Notes: generated by a model from the letters alone, not told the origin. A stretch of DNA of 64,000 nt from Fictibacillus enclensis (GCF_001457035.1 NZ_KQ758617.1:558001-622000); one strand, 5' to 3'; positions 23,780 to 32,171 are shown, numbered from the stretch's first letter. Made by a program: numbers and translations.

Positions 23780-24094
23780 TTATTTTGCGGGATTCGTCTG
23801 TTCAATTTTTTCAACAAACATATTGTAGACATTGCGTTTATCTTCCAGCTTTTTTAACTGAGCCTTGAGTTCATTGTATTTCTCTTCGAAAGGCTCCTGA
23901 TAGGTGGCTTTAATATTTTTAATCATTTCTTCATTGATCGTCGACTGAAGAACTTGTTTGGTAATACCGAATTTATAGGAATAGAGCTGGAGTTCCGTCT
24001 TTACTTTTTCATATTCTTCATCAATGTCTTTCTTTTGGCCCTGCAGCTCTTCTTTCCATTCCTGCAACGCATCTTTTACATAGTCGTCCATCAT
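23780..24094 (-). CDS. coiled-coil protein of unknown function, 104 aa
   Basis: Starts ATG 24094 or the next codon at 24091; AGGAGG is 4 or 7 nt upstream. Almost the whole chain is charged helix (ALQEWKEELQGQKKDIDEEY, KYNELKAQLKKLEDKRNVYN), consistent with a two- or three-helix coiled coil. No membrane segment or known family. Stands alone between a terminator and the divergent DinB gene. Confidence 0.65.
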   Translation of the reverse strand: MMDDYVKDALQEWKEELQGQKKDIDEEYEKVKTELQLYSYKFGITKQVLQSTINEEMIKNIKATYQEPFEEKYNELKAQLKKLEDKRNVYNMFVEKIEQTNPAK

Positions 24095-24273
24095 TGAGCC
24101 TCCTTTTGTCCGTGTCTTACAACCCCACATATGTACTCTATAAATAATTGGTAATATACAGGTCGTTTATGGGGGTGAATTTTTTACAGAAACAAGCAGG
24201 TGTTCAGTTTGTTCATCGAGAAAGTAAGATTTGCACAAAACGGAAGGTAAGATAATCAAAGGAGGAGATAGTT

Positions 24274-24744
24274 TTGAACCGTATGGATCTACTATTAAAT
24301 GTTTTGGATACCACGTACGACAAAGAGAGCTGGTATGCCCCGTTTAAGGATGCGATTAACGGAATAACGGCTGAGCAAGCGAGGTGGAGGCCGCCTGGTG
24401 AAGCAACGAAATCCATTTGGGAGAACGTCAATCATCTCATTTATTATAAAGAGAGGACGGCTGCAAAAATGGAGGGACGTGAATGGACACACAACCTTGA
24501 TGGGGAAGAAACGTTCTTGCTTACCGAACCTTCCAGTGACGATCAACAATGGAAGAATGTTGTGGAGCGTGCCGAACGTGCTCAACAAGGGTTACGGCGT
24601 GTACTTAGTGAAACGCCGGTTGAGGATCTAGGTCAAGATTCGCTTGAGGCGAAGCTGCTGGACATCATGCTGCATGATGCTTACCATACGGGACAGATTC
24701 TTCTAATCAGAAAGATGCAGGGTTCCTGGCCGTCCCGTCGTTAA
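24274..24744 (+). CDS. DinB family protein
   Basis: 156 residues, TTG start at 24274 with AAAGGAGGAG upstream. Four-helix bundle of the DinB/YfiT metalloenzyme superfamily: the metal-binding histidines are expected from NVNHLIYY (helix 2) and MLHDAYHTGQI (helix 4, two His). Related thiol transferases use bacillithiol or mycothiol. Substrate unknown. One of four DinB proteins in the window (also 26667, 44211 and 54447). Confidence 0.85.
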   Translation: MNRMDLLLNVLDTTYDKESWYAPFKDAINGITAEQARWRPPGEATKSIWENVNHLIYYKERTAAKMEGREWTHNLDGEETFLLTEPSSDDQQWKNVVERAERAQQGLRRVLSETPVEDLGQDSLEAKLLDIMLHDAYHTGQILLIRKMQGSWPSRR

Positions 24745-24850
24745 TAATTCGTTAATAATTTTAATCTAGTAAAAAGATTGCTTATTCCTGTCTATCGCCG
24801 TATAGTTGCTATGGAAACCATTTATCATGAGGGAATAGGACAGGAGAACC

Positions 24851-25231
24851 ATGAAGAACATTGCAGGAATCATCTATTACAGTCTATTTTTTATTGGGTT
24901 AATCGGCACGTTTTTATTTGCGAATAAAGGCTTGGATAGCACGTTTTCCTTTACTTTTGTTATCGGCTTCCTGCTGCTTCTGTTTCTCTCCTGTATATAT
25001 TTTATTATTAAAATCCTTTTGAATCTGAAAAGCCTGACACTTAACCAATGGGCGAGGAGGCTGCTGAAGTTTCTCGTGCTTGCTTCTTCTTTTAGTCTCG
25101 GTTGTTGTGTGTTGAACATGGTGCTTCAACGACCGGATCCCTTTGACGTTTCCCGTCTGGGAGTGCCGGTTGGAACAGCACTCGGCATTGTGTTTTGGGA
25201 TATGATGTTTTTGAAAAAAGGAGAAAAGTAA
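24851..25231 (+). CDS. membrane protein of unknown function, 126 aa
   Basis: ATG 24851 after CAGGAG. Four hydrophobic segments: residues 5-22, 30-50, 70-88 and 105-118; last residues KKGEK. Short hydrophilic loop RPDPFDVSRLGVPVG between segments 3 and 4. No family recognised. A terminator follows directly, separating it from the alcohol dehydrogenase gene. Confidence 0.7.
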   Translation: MKNIAGIIYYSLFFIGLIGTFLFANKGLDSTFSFTFVIGFLLLLFLSCIYFIIKILLNLKSLTLNQWARRLLKFLVLASSFSLGCCVLNMVLQRPDPFDVSRLGVPVGTALGIVFWDMMFLKKGEK

Positions 25232-25266
25232 AGGCGGAGCATCCATTTCGATGCTCTGCCACCTTT
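25231..25266 (+). terminator. terminator
   Basis: GGCGGAGCATC with GATGCTCTGCC around CATTTC, then ACCTTTTG. Confidence 0.7.
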
Positions 25267-25284
25267 TGAAAGGGTTTTCAAAGG

Positions 25285-25300
25285 TGGCTCGGTTCTTGCA
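25285..25300 (+). promoter_or_regulatory. sigma-54 (SigL) -24/-12 promoter
   Basis: TGGCTCGGTTCTTGCA at 25285-25300 against the consensus TGGCACGNNNNTTGCW: a single mismatch, and the invariant GG and GC are exactly 10 bp apart. Predicted start near 25311, 27 bp before the alcohol dehydrogenase start codon and upstream of its ribosome binding site. Confidence 0.75.
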
Positions 25301-25337
25301 AGAATAATTAAGTAGAAAAATTGAAAGGAGGAAGAGC

Positions 25338-26540
25338 ATGAAGAAATTTGCAGAATTTCGAATGCCCAATGCCTTGTATTATGGTCGGGATGCCCTGGAT
25401 AAATTGGGACAGGAAGCGTCCGGACTGGGCACAAAGGTGTTATTGATCAGTGACCGGGTGATGGAGAAGATTGGCCATGTAAGAAAGTGCGAGGAATTAA
25501 TTGAAAAGCAAGGTCTTCCCTTTGTTTCTTACCTGGATGTGAATACAGAACCGACCGATCTGCATGTAAAAGAAGCCCTTGCCTTTTGCCTTGAAGAAAA
25601 GTGTGATGTCATTGTTGCCATCGGCGGAGGCAGCTGTATGGATACCGGAAAAGCGGTTGCCGTTGTGGCCGCAAACGGTGGATATATCGGGGATTACAGA
25701 GGAGGAGCCAGAAAAATTTCACAAAAACCGCTTCCGTTTATCGCCATTCCTACCACCGCTGGAACTGGGTCGGAAGTAACCGACGTCACAGTGATTACCA
25801 ATACAAAAGATGATATTAAGATGATGATCAAGGATCCCAACTTTCTGCCGTGTACCGCGATCGTCGATCCATTTCTTACACTTTCTACACCCAAGAATGT
25901 AACCGCTGCCACCGGAATCGATGCCCTTTGCCACGCGATGGAAGCGTTCATTTCAAAAAAGAGCCAGCCGCTCACGGATGATTTTGCCCGTTCTGCAATA
26001 GCCTTAATTACCGCAAATTTGCGTACCGCTTACCATCATCCTGAGAATATGGATGCCAAGGAGAAAATGGCATTGGCGGCAATGAAGGCGGGGCTTGCCT
26101 TTTCCAATGCTTCGGTTACCCTTGTACACGGCATGTCACGGCCTATTGGTGCTTTGTTTCATGTACCTCATGGCGTCTCCAATGCCATGCTGTTACCGGC
26201 TGTCCTGGAGTTTAGCAAGCGCGATGCGGTGGATCAACTGGCAGCCATTGCCCAAATCATCAAGCCAGGACTGGGCAAGCAGGATAAAGAGGAGCTCGCG
26301 GATTTCGCCATTGAAGAAATCAAAAAGCTGTGCGCCGATCTTCAAATTCCCAACCTGAAGAGCTGGGGAGTGGATCAGGAAGCGTTCGAACAAGTCGTCT
26401 CCAAAATGGCCACCGATGCGCTTGACAGCGGAAGCCCGGGAAACAACCCACGGGTACCGACGCACGAAGAAATCATCGATTTATATCGTGTGTGTTATGA
26501 TTACGATTTCAGTACCATTTCTTCTATGATGCAATCTTAA
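25338..26540 (+). CDS. iron-containing alcohol dehydrogenase
   Basis: 400 residues, group III (Fe-ADH) fold: Rossmann-like half with VIVAIGGGSCMDTGKAVAVV and PTTAGTGSEVT, then the helical metal half with GIDALCHAMEAF, VTLVHGMSRPIGALFHVPHG supplying the Asp and His ligands. It oxidises an alcohol or reduces an aldehyde with NAD(P). AAAGGAGGAAGAGC ribosome binding site. Substrate class not determined; the sequence (MPNALYYGRDALDKLG, NPRVPTHEEIIDLY) is of the broad methanol/lactaldehyde/propanediol type. Preceded by a sigma-54 promoter, which links it to the NtrC-type activator at 40736. Confidence 0.88.
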   Translation: MKKFAEFRMPNALYYGRDALDKLGQEASGLGTKVLLISDRVMEKIGHVRKCEELIEKQGLPFVSYLDVNTEPTDLHVKEALAFCLEEKCDVIVAIGGGSCMDTGKAVAVVAANGGYIGDYRGGARKISQKPLPFIAIPTTAGTGSEVTDVTVITNTKDDIKMMIKDPNFLPCTAIVDPFLTLSTPKNVTAATGIDALCHAMEAFISKKSQPLTDDFARSAIALITANLRTAYHHPENMDAKEKMALAAMKAGLAFSNASVTLVHGMSRPIGALFHVPHGVSNAMLLPAVLEFSKRDAVDQLAAIAQIIKPGLGKQDKEELADFAIEEIKKLCADLQIPNLKSWGVDQEAFEQVVSKMATDALDSGSPGNNPRVPTHEEIIDLYRVCYDYDFSTISSMMQS

Positions 26541-26666
26541 GGTTCTTAAGTGGACTATGAAAATTAGCAATAGTCACTAAACCTCTATTTGAAAAAGGAA
26601 TATGACAGGTTTTTCTGGAATAGATAAAGAGTTAGGAGTGATCAAAGCAAGGGGAGGTTTGATAGG

Positions 26667-27194
26667 ATGAAGAATCATGCACGTGAAATGTATGATTATC
26701 ATGCTTGGGCGAACGCCAGAATCTTTGAAAAGCTGCGGGAACTTCCAGAGGATTTATTCAAAAGGGAAATGAGGCAAAGCATCTTTCCGTCTCTTTCAAC
26801 TGTTATGGTACATATGTATTTAACCGACAATTTGTGGTTGAAAATCATGCAGGGGGTGGATATGCAAGAGGGGTTGGCTGCTTCGGACACATTGAGAAAA
26901 GAGGCTGAAGCAGAAACACTGCTCGAAATGGAGAAACGGTACAAAAACCTGGCAGAAGAGTATAAGGATTATATCGATCACCATGACATGGAAAAAGTAT
27001 TCGCGGTGGATAATCCATATGCGGGACAGTTGGATACCACCCCAATGGAAACCATCTATCATATTTCCACTCATGGAAACTATCATCGCGGACATGTGGC
27101 GGCTATGATCCGGCAAACGGGAAATACATCCGTTATGCAGGATTATGGACTGTACCTTTATACGAAGAATGCCGACTTTGTGAGTCCGGTATAA
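26667..27194 (+). CDS. DinB family protein, YkkA-like
   Basis: 175 residues. Begins with helix REMYDYHAWANARIFEKLRE, then MVHMYLTDNLW (first metal His) and IYHISTHGNYHRGHVAAMIRQ (second and third His), the classical DinB three-histidine site. These proteins are likely thiol-dependent transferases or hydrolases. Own transcription unit: GAGG-type ribosome binding site before it and a strong terminator after it. Confidence 0.88.
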   Translation: MKNHAREMYDYHAWANARIFEKLRELPEDLFKREMRQSIFPSLSTVMVHMYLTDNLWLKIMQGVDMQEGLAASDTLRKEAEAETLLEMEKRYKNLAEEYKDYIDHHDMEKVFAVDNPYAGQLDTTPMETIYHISTHGNYHRGHVAAMIRQTGNTSVMQDYGLYLYTKNADFVSPV

Positions 27195-27209
27195 CCTAAG
27201 CAAGAAATT

Positions 27210-27246
27210 AAAATCTGCCTCCTGTGGAAAAAGGAGGCAGATTTTA
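27210..27246 (+). terminator. terminator
   Basis: Perfect 14-bp stem AAAATCTGCCTCCT / AGGAGGCAGATTTT. Confidence 0.9.
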
Positions 27247-27506
27247 CTGTGTACACCAGGTAATTACTTTTGTAAAATAGTTGGTAAGTTTAATAGGAGA
27301 GTAATTTTGATGAGTGGTAAACCCTTTGTTTTAACCTATCATGGTGTGAGTAGGACCTTTTTCATCTGAATTATCTAAAATTTGGCACGAATTGGTTTTA
27401 AGGCAAGGTAGAAGGGTAAAAAGGAAGTGGGCTATTTAGGAGGAAAGTCCAGTATATGGAGTCCTACTTCTTTTTTAGAATAGAGAGTAGAAAGGCAGGA
27501 GAAGGA
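27247..27506 (+). other. AT-rich leader before the toxin operon
   Basis: No intact gene. It contains a 19-codon frame (27310-27369, MSGKPFVLTYHGVSRTFFI) with an AGGAGAG site, which may be a remnant or a leader peptide, and a second ribosome binding site (TTAGGAGGAAAG) at 27435-27446 with an in-frame ATG at 27456 upstream of the chosen toxin start. A small WXG100/ESX-type partner gene, expected here in such loci, is not present. Confidence 0.4.
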
Positions 27507-28649
27507 ATGAGTCGTGTAAACGTCGTACCAGACGAACTAAAAGCGCTCGCTTCGGATGTAAAAAAGCTGGAAGCGAAGAGCAAGGCTATCAAATCGAATC
27601 TGCAAATGAACTATTATTCTATGCAAAGCCACGGAGGCAGAATTAATCTGTCCGCCATCAATCCCCTCTACAACAGTCTGATTCAGCAGCTCGATCATTA
27701 CGGGTCTCTATTAACTGGAGCGGAAGAAGTTGTAAAGCGCACGGAAACCAAGTTTCGAGAAGCGGACCAGAAGCTGTTTAACGCTGACAGTTTTACCGCT
27801 TTCTTGAGTGGTACTGTATTTGCTGGAGTAAGACAAGGGGTTACAAGCGTAAGTAAAGGGATTAAATATGGCAGAATTACTACGGCCTTGTCCATTAGCC
27901 AATATCTTAAATGGAAATATGATTTTAAGGCTATTTTTGACCCCGCTGGCCGAAAAGGTCGTGGAGCATATACGTTATCTGCAAAGAATACCAAAGACAT
28001 TGTAGCTATTTCTAGAATGCTAAAACTAAATAAAGATGATGATGCTTTATTCAAATATATAAAGAATGGTTTCAAATTTGATGACTTGAAGACGACCAAA
28101 TCACAAATAAAAAAGGCAAAGACATCGATCTATAAATTGCCGGATTTTCAAGCACATCAAGAGTTTAAAACTGATTATGAAAAAAAAGGACTTGTTAAAG
28201 CTTTAGGAAAGCAAGGAGTTAAAGGTTTTAAGTCTTCTTATGCAGACAGTATAAAAACAATAAATCCAACGAAGTGGAAGGATACATTTAAAGAGGTGGG
28301 CAAGGTAGGAAAGGTAGTTAAAGGTTTAGGAGTAGTAGGATCAGCCTTATCCATTGGCAACAATGTGGTAGAGGCACAGAAGGATGGCTGGCAAGCTCAT
28401 GATGCAGCTGACATTGTAACGGATTCAGCTGTTGACTTAGGGGCAATTGCTGCTTCAGCTGGAGCTGGGGCTGCTGTAGGTTCTTTATTTCTTCCACCGC
28501 TTGGAACAGTAGTCGGTGCTGGTGTAGGTATTGCTGCTTCCACATTGTTAAATACTAAAACTTCTTTGTTTCATGGGGAAAGTGCGGTTAGTGGTGCAAA
28601 AAAGTTGGTTAAAGGTGTAACACATAAAATTGGATCGATATTTTGGTGA
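27507..28649 (+). CDS. putative type VII secreted toxin with WXG/LXG-like N-terminus and glycine-zipper C-terminus
   Basis: 380 residues from ATG 27507 (GGAGAAGG just upstream; an alternative start at 27456 adds 17 residues). Residues 1-95 form a helical hairpin like WXG100/LXG secretion domains (VVPDELKALASDVKKLEAKS, SAINPLYNSLIQQLDHYGSL, then VVKRTETKFREADQKLF). No cleavable signal peptide. A basic, lysine-rich middle follows. Residues about 298-345 form a Gly/Ala-rich hydrophobic hairpin (AIAASAGAGAAVGSLFLPPL, then GTVVGAGVGIAASTLL), a glycine zipper as in membrane-permeabilising toxins. The order and sizes of this gene and the next three resemble the B. subtilis yfjB-yfjC-yfjD-yfjE region as I remember it. 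Toxin activity is inferred. Confidence 0.6.
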   Translation: MSRVNVVPDELKALASDVKKLEAKSKAIKSNLQMNYYSMQSHGGRINLSAINPLYNSLIQQLDHYGSLLTGAEEVVKRTETKFREADQKLFNADSFTAFLSGTVFAGVRQGVTSVSKGIKYGRITTALSISQYLKWKYDFKAIFDPAGRKGRGAYTLSAKNTKDIVAISRMLKLNKDDDALFKYIKNGFKFDDLKTTKSQIKKAKTSIYKLPDFQAHQEFKTDYEKKGLVKALGKQGVKGFKSSYADSIKTINPTKWKDTFKEVGKVGKVVKGLGVVGSALSIGNNVVEAQKDGWQAHDAADIVTDSAVDLGAIAASAGAGAAVGSLFLPPLGTVVGAGVGIAASTLLNTKTSLFHGESAVSGAKKLVKGVTHKIGSIFW

Positions 28650-28676
28650 TCTTGGTAAGGTGGAGATAACAAGACA

Positions 28677-29477
28677 ATGTGGAATATAACAGAAGAAAAA
28701 TTAACTGATTTTAAACAGACTGCCAAAAACAGGTTAAGTCCTGATAATAGTGTGGCGTTTATGTTCGGAACGATGATTTGGTGTAGTATTGTAATGTTTT
28801 TTATAATATTTGGTTTAATTAAATTTGGATGGTCAGCCTTTCCGAGTACTTTTGAAAAGGTAGTTGTTTCTCTAGAGGTAGTATTTTATGTTCTGCAAAT
28901 TGGGTTATTGTTTATTTTTACAAAACCTAAGATGTTTATAAAATATCAAAAGTCACTTTCCGTTTTAACTTTGTTCTATGCTTTTCAACTGGGCACCATT
29001 GGATTTGTTTCTGTCATTATTAAAAAAGCTTTTGACTATCCAAATGACAGTCTTACTTTAACCTATGTGGGTCTGCTAATAGCCGGAGCTGTTTTAGCGC
29101 ATATTCTTTGTACGGTAAGTATCTTTAAACAAGCTGAGCATGGTAAATTCAATGGGGAAGACTCTTCAGGATTTTTCTTTGATAAGACCATTATTTTCAC
29201 GATGCTCGGTTCTGTTATTTATGTTGTCGTTTTACTAATTTTGCTGACAGTGCATCTGTTTGGTGAAAGCTCATTGGATAAAATTTTCTTTTACTTTATT
29301 TTGTCAGTTATTCTTTATGCTGTTGCCATTGGAGCGGCGGAGTTTCAATTATTGGCTTACTGCAAATATAAATTTCCTTCCTTTAATATTTCTTGGCATG
29401 ATTATGATCGTGAGAAAAGAAAACGACTGAAAAAGTATGATCGCAATGCAAACAAAAAGAAGAAAAAAATGAGCTAG
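28677..29477 (+). CDS. multi-pass membrane protein, candidate immunity protein
   Basis: 266 residues, six hydrophobic segments (about 25-50, 60-82, 93-112, 120-143, 175-200 and 208-232) and a strongly basic tail (HDYDREKRKRLKKYDRNANK, then KKKKM). Very AT-rich codons compared with flanking genes. Starts 27 bp after the putative toxin, so co-transcribed. A membrane protein adjacent to a glycine-zipper toxin is the expected position and location for immunity. I do not recognise a named family. Confidence 0.6.
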   Translation: MWNITEEKLTDFKQTAKNRLSPDNSVAFMFGTMIWCSIVMFFIIFGLIKFGWSAFPSTFEKVVVSLEVVFYVLQIGLLFIFTKPKMFIKYQKSLSVLTLFYAFQLGTIGFVSVIIKKAFDYPNDSLTLTYVGLLIAGAVLAHILCTVSIFKQAEHGKFNGEDSSGFFFDKTIIFTMLGSVIYVVVLLILLTVHLFGESSLDKIFFYFILSVILYAVAIGAAEFQLLAYCKYKFPSFNISWHDYDREKRKRLKKYDRNANKKKKKMS

Positions 29478-29503
29478 TTTGAAAAAGGAGAGGAGAGATA
29501 GGG

Positions 29504-29974
29504 TTGAAAGTACAATATAAATCTTTATCCATGCTAAACTTGGTTAGCATTACGCAAGTGGTGAAAAAAGAAGACTGGCTTTTGCCTGCAATCGCCCTAA
29601 GAAGTCAGGTTGTAAATAATGGCATCTATCCAGTGGGACCGGTTCTTTTCCAATTTAAACCGTTGGACAATGACCCGGCATCCGGAGAGTTTACATACAG
29701 TGTTCCAGTTAATGACCGCGTTGAATTGGAGAAAGGTTCAGCATATGAATATATTGATATTTTAGTGATTGAAGAAGCCTTATGTGTCCGTTTTACAGAT
29801 GAGGATGGGGGAATTGAAGAAGCCTATCAGTTCATTCAAGAAACCGCAAAACAGAATCAAATTACCTTGGATCCTATCTTTTATCATGTATGTCTGGATG
29901 TTTTCGGAGAAACGTGGCTTGATGTGTATGCGCCGATTGTAGAAGTTGTAGAAGTGGGAGAACCTGTCCGATGA
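29504..29974 (+). CDS. DUF5085-like protein, type VII locus accessory
   Basis: 156 residues, TTG start 29504 with AGGAGAGGAGA upstream. Alpha-beta text similar to GyrI-like effector-binding folds: PVGPVLFQFKPLD, YEYIDILVIEEALCVRFTDE, then ITLDPIFYHVCLDVFGETWL. It shares the pattern xxRFTxxxxxxxAYxFIxExxxxNxxxLxxPIYHV with the next protein, so the two are diverged duplicates. I believe this is the DUF5085 family, found near type VII effectors; an adaptor or chaperone role for the effector is inference. Confidence 0.6.
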   Translation: MKVQYKSLSMLNLVSITQVVKKEDWLLPAIALRSQVVNNGIYPVGPVLFQFKPLDNDPASGEFTYSVPVNDRVELEKGSAYEYIDILVIEEALCVRFTDEDGGIEEAYQFIQETAKQNQITLDPIFYHVCLDVFGETWLDVYAPIVEVVEVGEPVR

Positions 29975-30414
29975 TTGCTGTGGATCAAAGCATTGCCTAT
30001 ACCAATGTCATCTCCAAAGAATACTTTTTCCATTACAGTGAGATGGAACAGGTGATCGAAGACTTCATTTCTGAGATTGGAGATGCAAATTTAACGATTA
30101 AAGGACCCATGTTCTATGCTTTGAAAAACATTCCAAAAGATGAAGACATGTACATTGAATTGTTCATGCCTGTTCATGAAGACAAGATTCCGTCTACTGA
30201 GTCTTTGAAATATAGAAGTTATTATTATGTGGATGAAATGCTTATGAAGCGGTTTACAGGAAACTATGAAGCTCTGACTGAATTTGTTTACGCAGAGCTG
30301 CTTCAGTATATCGTTGACAACGATTTAAATCTGGCATCACCCATCTATCATGTTTTTGGTGGGGATGAATCCATTCAATATGTAGATGTTAAGGTTTCGG
30401 TGTTTAGTGAATAA
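29971..30414 (+). CDS. DUF5085-like protein, second copy
   Basis: 147 residues; start codon overlaps the stop of the previous gene (ATGA), so translation is coupled. Text: IKGPMFYALKNIPKDEDMYI, YYYVDEMLMKRFTGNYEALT, NLASPIYHVFGGDESIQYVD. Parallels the preceding protein in every secondary-structure block. The tandem arrangement suggests a heterodimer. Last gene of the four-gene unit; a terminator follows. Confidence 0.6.
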   Translation: MIAVDQSIAYTNVISKEYFFHYSEMEQVIEDFISEIGDANLTIKGPMFYALKNIPKDEDMYIELFMPVHEDKIPSTESLKYRSYYYVDEMLMKRFTGNYEALTEFVYAELLQYIVDNDLNLASPIYHVFGGDESIQYVDVKVSVFSE

Positions 30415-30443
30415 TAGAAAAAACAAAAATTAATTTTTTCATC

Positions 30444-30486
30444 AACTCTGATCTTTTTAACAAAAAAAGGATCAGAGTTTCTTTTA
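30444..30486 (+). terminator. terminator of the toxin operon
   Basis: AACTCTGATC pairs with GATCAGAGTT, extended by T5/A7, then TCTTTT. Confidence 0.85.
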
Positions 30487-30515
30487 TTTAACAAGTATGT
30501 AAGGAGGGATTTGCC

Positions 30516-30935
30516 ATGAAACCTAGAATTACGGTTATAACGTTAGGTGTGGATGATTTAGCAAGAGCAGTGACATTCTATCGTGATGGTTTGGGCTTTA
30601 AGACAGAGGGCATCATAGGTACTGAATTTGAGCATGGGGCTGTCGCTTTTTTTGATCTGGAATCCGGTTTGAAGCTTGCGCTATGGCACCGCAAGGATTT
30701 GGCTCACGAGGCAAAGGTTCCCAAGTCTGTTTCGAGTTCAGGCAATTTTACACTCGGGCACAATGTCAGCAGCAAGGATGAAGTGGATCAGGTGATGGAG
30801 GAAGCCGAACGGGCGGGAGCCGTTATTTCTGATCGAGCACATGAGGCGTTCTGGGGCGGGTATTCCGGCCACTTTCAAGACCCTGATGGCCATTTATGGG
30901 AAGTCGTTTACAATCCGGCCTGGGAGGGAGAATAA
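30516..30935 (+). CDS. VOC family protein
   Basis: 139 residues, AAGGAGGG site. Two VOC modules: RITVITLGVDDLARAVTFYRDGLGF and FTLGHNVSSKDEVDQVMEEAERAGA, ending GHFQDPDGHLWEVVYNPAW with the metal-ligand Glu in WEV. Glyoxalase/dioxygenase-like; substrate unknown. Starts a two-gene unit with the DUF1801 gene 15 bp downstream. Confidence 0.83.
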   Translation: MKPRITVITLGVDDLARAVTFYRDGLGFKTEGIIGTEFEHGAVAFFDLESGLKLALWHRKDLAHEAKVPKSVSSSGNFTLGHNVSSKDEVDQVMEEAERAGAVISDRAHEAFWGGYSGHFQDPDGHLWEVVYNPAWEGE

Positions 30936-30949
30936 GGAGGAGAAGGACG

Positions 30950-31351
30950 ATGGTAACCAAGAAGAAGTCTGGTCAGGAAGAAGTACTGACGTTTATGCAA
31001 GTATTGGATCATCCGCTCAAACAGGAAATTCAACGTGTTCGGGAAATTATACAGGATACGCACCCTGAGTTAAACGAACAAATCAAATGGAATGCTCCCA
31101 GCTATTGCTTTCGGGGGGAGGATTGCCTGACGTTTAATTTGCATGGAAAGGGATTCTTTCGTCTGATCTTTCATTGCGGGGCTAATAGTAAAGAACCCAA
31201 AAGCATGAGACTCCTTGTCAAGGATAAAACGGGATTGTTGGAATGGCTCGCCGATGACCGCGCGATGGTTAAATTTTACGATATGAATGATGTAGAGGCT
31301 AAGGGCGAGAAACTGGGGGATGTCATCCAGACTTGGCTTCAGGAATCCTGA
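30950..31351 (+). CDS. DUF1801 domain protein
   Basis: 133 residues from ATG 30950 (AAGGAGGAGAAGG upstream). DUF1801 (YdhG-like) fold: EVLTFMQVLDHPLKQEIQRVREII, ELNEQIKWNAPSYCFRGEDC and GFFRLIFHCG, the WNAPSY motif being characteristic. Function unknown; the same fold forms the N-terminal half of the YdeI protein at 3003-3590. Follows the VOC gene closely. Confidence 0.82.
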   Translation: MVTKKKSGQEEVLTFMQVLDHPLKQEIQRVREIIQDTHPELNEQIKWNAPSYCFRGEDCLTFNLHGKGFFRLIFHCGANSKEPKSMRLLVKDKTGLLEWLADDRAMVKFYDMNDVEAKGEKLGDVIQTWLQES

Positions 31352-31395
31352 CACGAATTTGCAAAATGCTGTTTACGTAAACCAAAAGATATAAC

Positions 31396-31420
31396 CTCTA
31401 CTAAATTACTGCATATAATG
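31396..31420 (+). promoter_or_regulatory. possible SigK/SigE-type promoter
   Basis: AC at 31395-31396, then GCATATAATG at 31411-31420, resembling the mother-cell consensus AC-N16/17-CATANNNTA, about 60 bp before the amidase gene. Late mother-cell amidases such as CwlC are SigK-dependent in B. subtilis, which fits, but the match is short. Confidence 0.3.
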
Positions 31421-31481
31421 ATAGAGAGAATAAGAGTATTCTCTTGTCTCAAGTTTTTTTACAACAAGGAGTGTTTGGTAG

Positions 31482-32171
31482 ATGGTAAAAATATTTATCG
31501 ATCCGGGGCATGGGGGCAGTGATTCAGGAGCCACAGGAAACGGCTTACGGGAGAAGAACATTACCTTGCAAATTGCCACGAGGATCAAAAATATTCTCCT
31601 TACAGAGTACAACGGTGTTGATGTCATGATGAGCAGGACGACGGATGAGTTTGTATCATTGAAGGACAGAACGGATGCAGCTAACCGATGGGGCGCTGAT
31701 TATTTATTGTCCGTTCACATTAACGCTGGGGGCGGGACAGGCTTTGAGAGCTATATTTACCCTGGTACCACAGCGCCCACAACAACCTACCGGAACAATA
31801 TTCATGATGCTGTTCTTGAATTGGTGGACTTTAGGGACCGTGGAAAAAAAACTGCTAACTTTCATATGCTGAGAGAATCAAACATGCCGGCCGTTTTAAC
31901 GGAAAACGGTTTTATAGATACAGATGCAGATGCGGACAAGTTAAAATCTGCTTCATTTCTTACCAGCATTGCACGCGGCCATGTAGATGGGCTGGTAAAA
32001 AATTTTAACCTGAAAAGGAAGCCCACAGCGGTTTATCATACTGTTGCTCCGGGGGATACGGTGTATTCTCTTAGTAAAACGTTCAAATCGACGATTAATC
32101 AAATTAAGAAGTGGAACGATCTGGATAAGAAGTATACGATTTATGTTGGACAAAGCCTGCGGGTGAAATAA
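31482..32171 (+). CDS. N-acetylmuramoyl-L-alanine amidase with C-terminal LysM domain
   Basis: 229 residues without signal peptide. Amidase_3 domain (1-175): IFIDPGHGGSDSGATGNGLREKN holds the first zinc His and Glu, LLSVHINAGGG the second His, and AVLTENGFIDTDAD the catalytic Glu. LysM (183-229): YHTVAPGDTVYSLSKTF ... KKYTIYVGQSLRVK binds peptidoglycan. It cleaves the bond between MurNAc and the stem peptide. Absence of a signal peptide suggests action after lysis, as for the mother-cell amidase CwlC or phage lysins; no phage genes are nearby. Confidence 0.88.
   Translation: MVKIFIDPGHGGSDSGATGNGLREKNITLQIATRIKNILLTEYNGVDVMMSRTTDEFVSLKDRTDAANRWGADYLLSVHINAGGGTGFESYIYPGTTAPTTTYRNNIHDAVLELVDFRDRGKKTANFHMLRESNMPAVLTENGFIDTDADADKLKSASFLTSIARGHVDGLVKNFNLKRKPTAVYHTVAPGDTVYSLSKTFKSTINQIKKWNDLDKKYTIYVGQSLRVK

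Noticed and set aside
27392-27408. TGGCACGAATTGG, sigma-54 -24-like, before the toxin operon
   Set aside because: No GC at the -12 position with 10-bp spacing.
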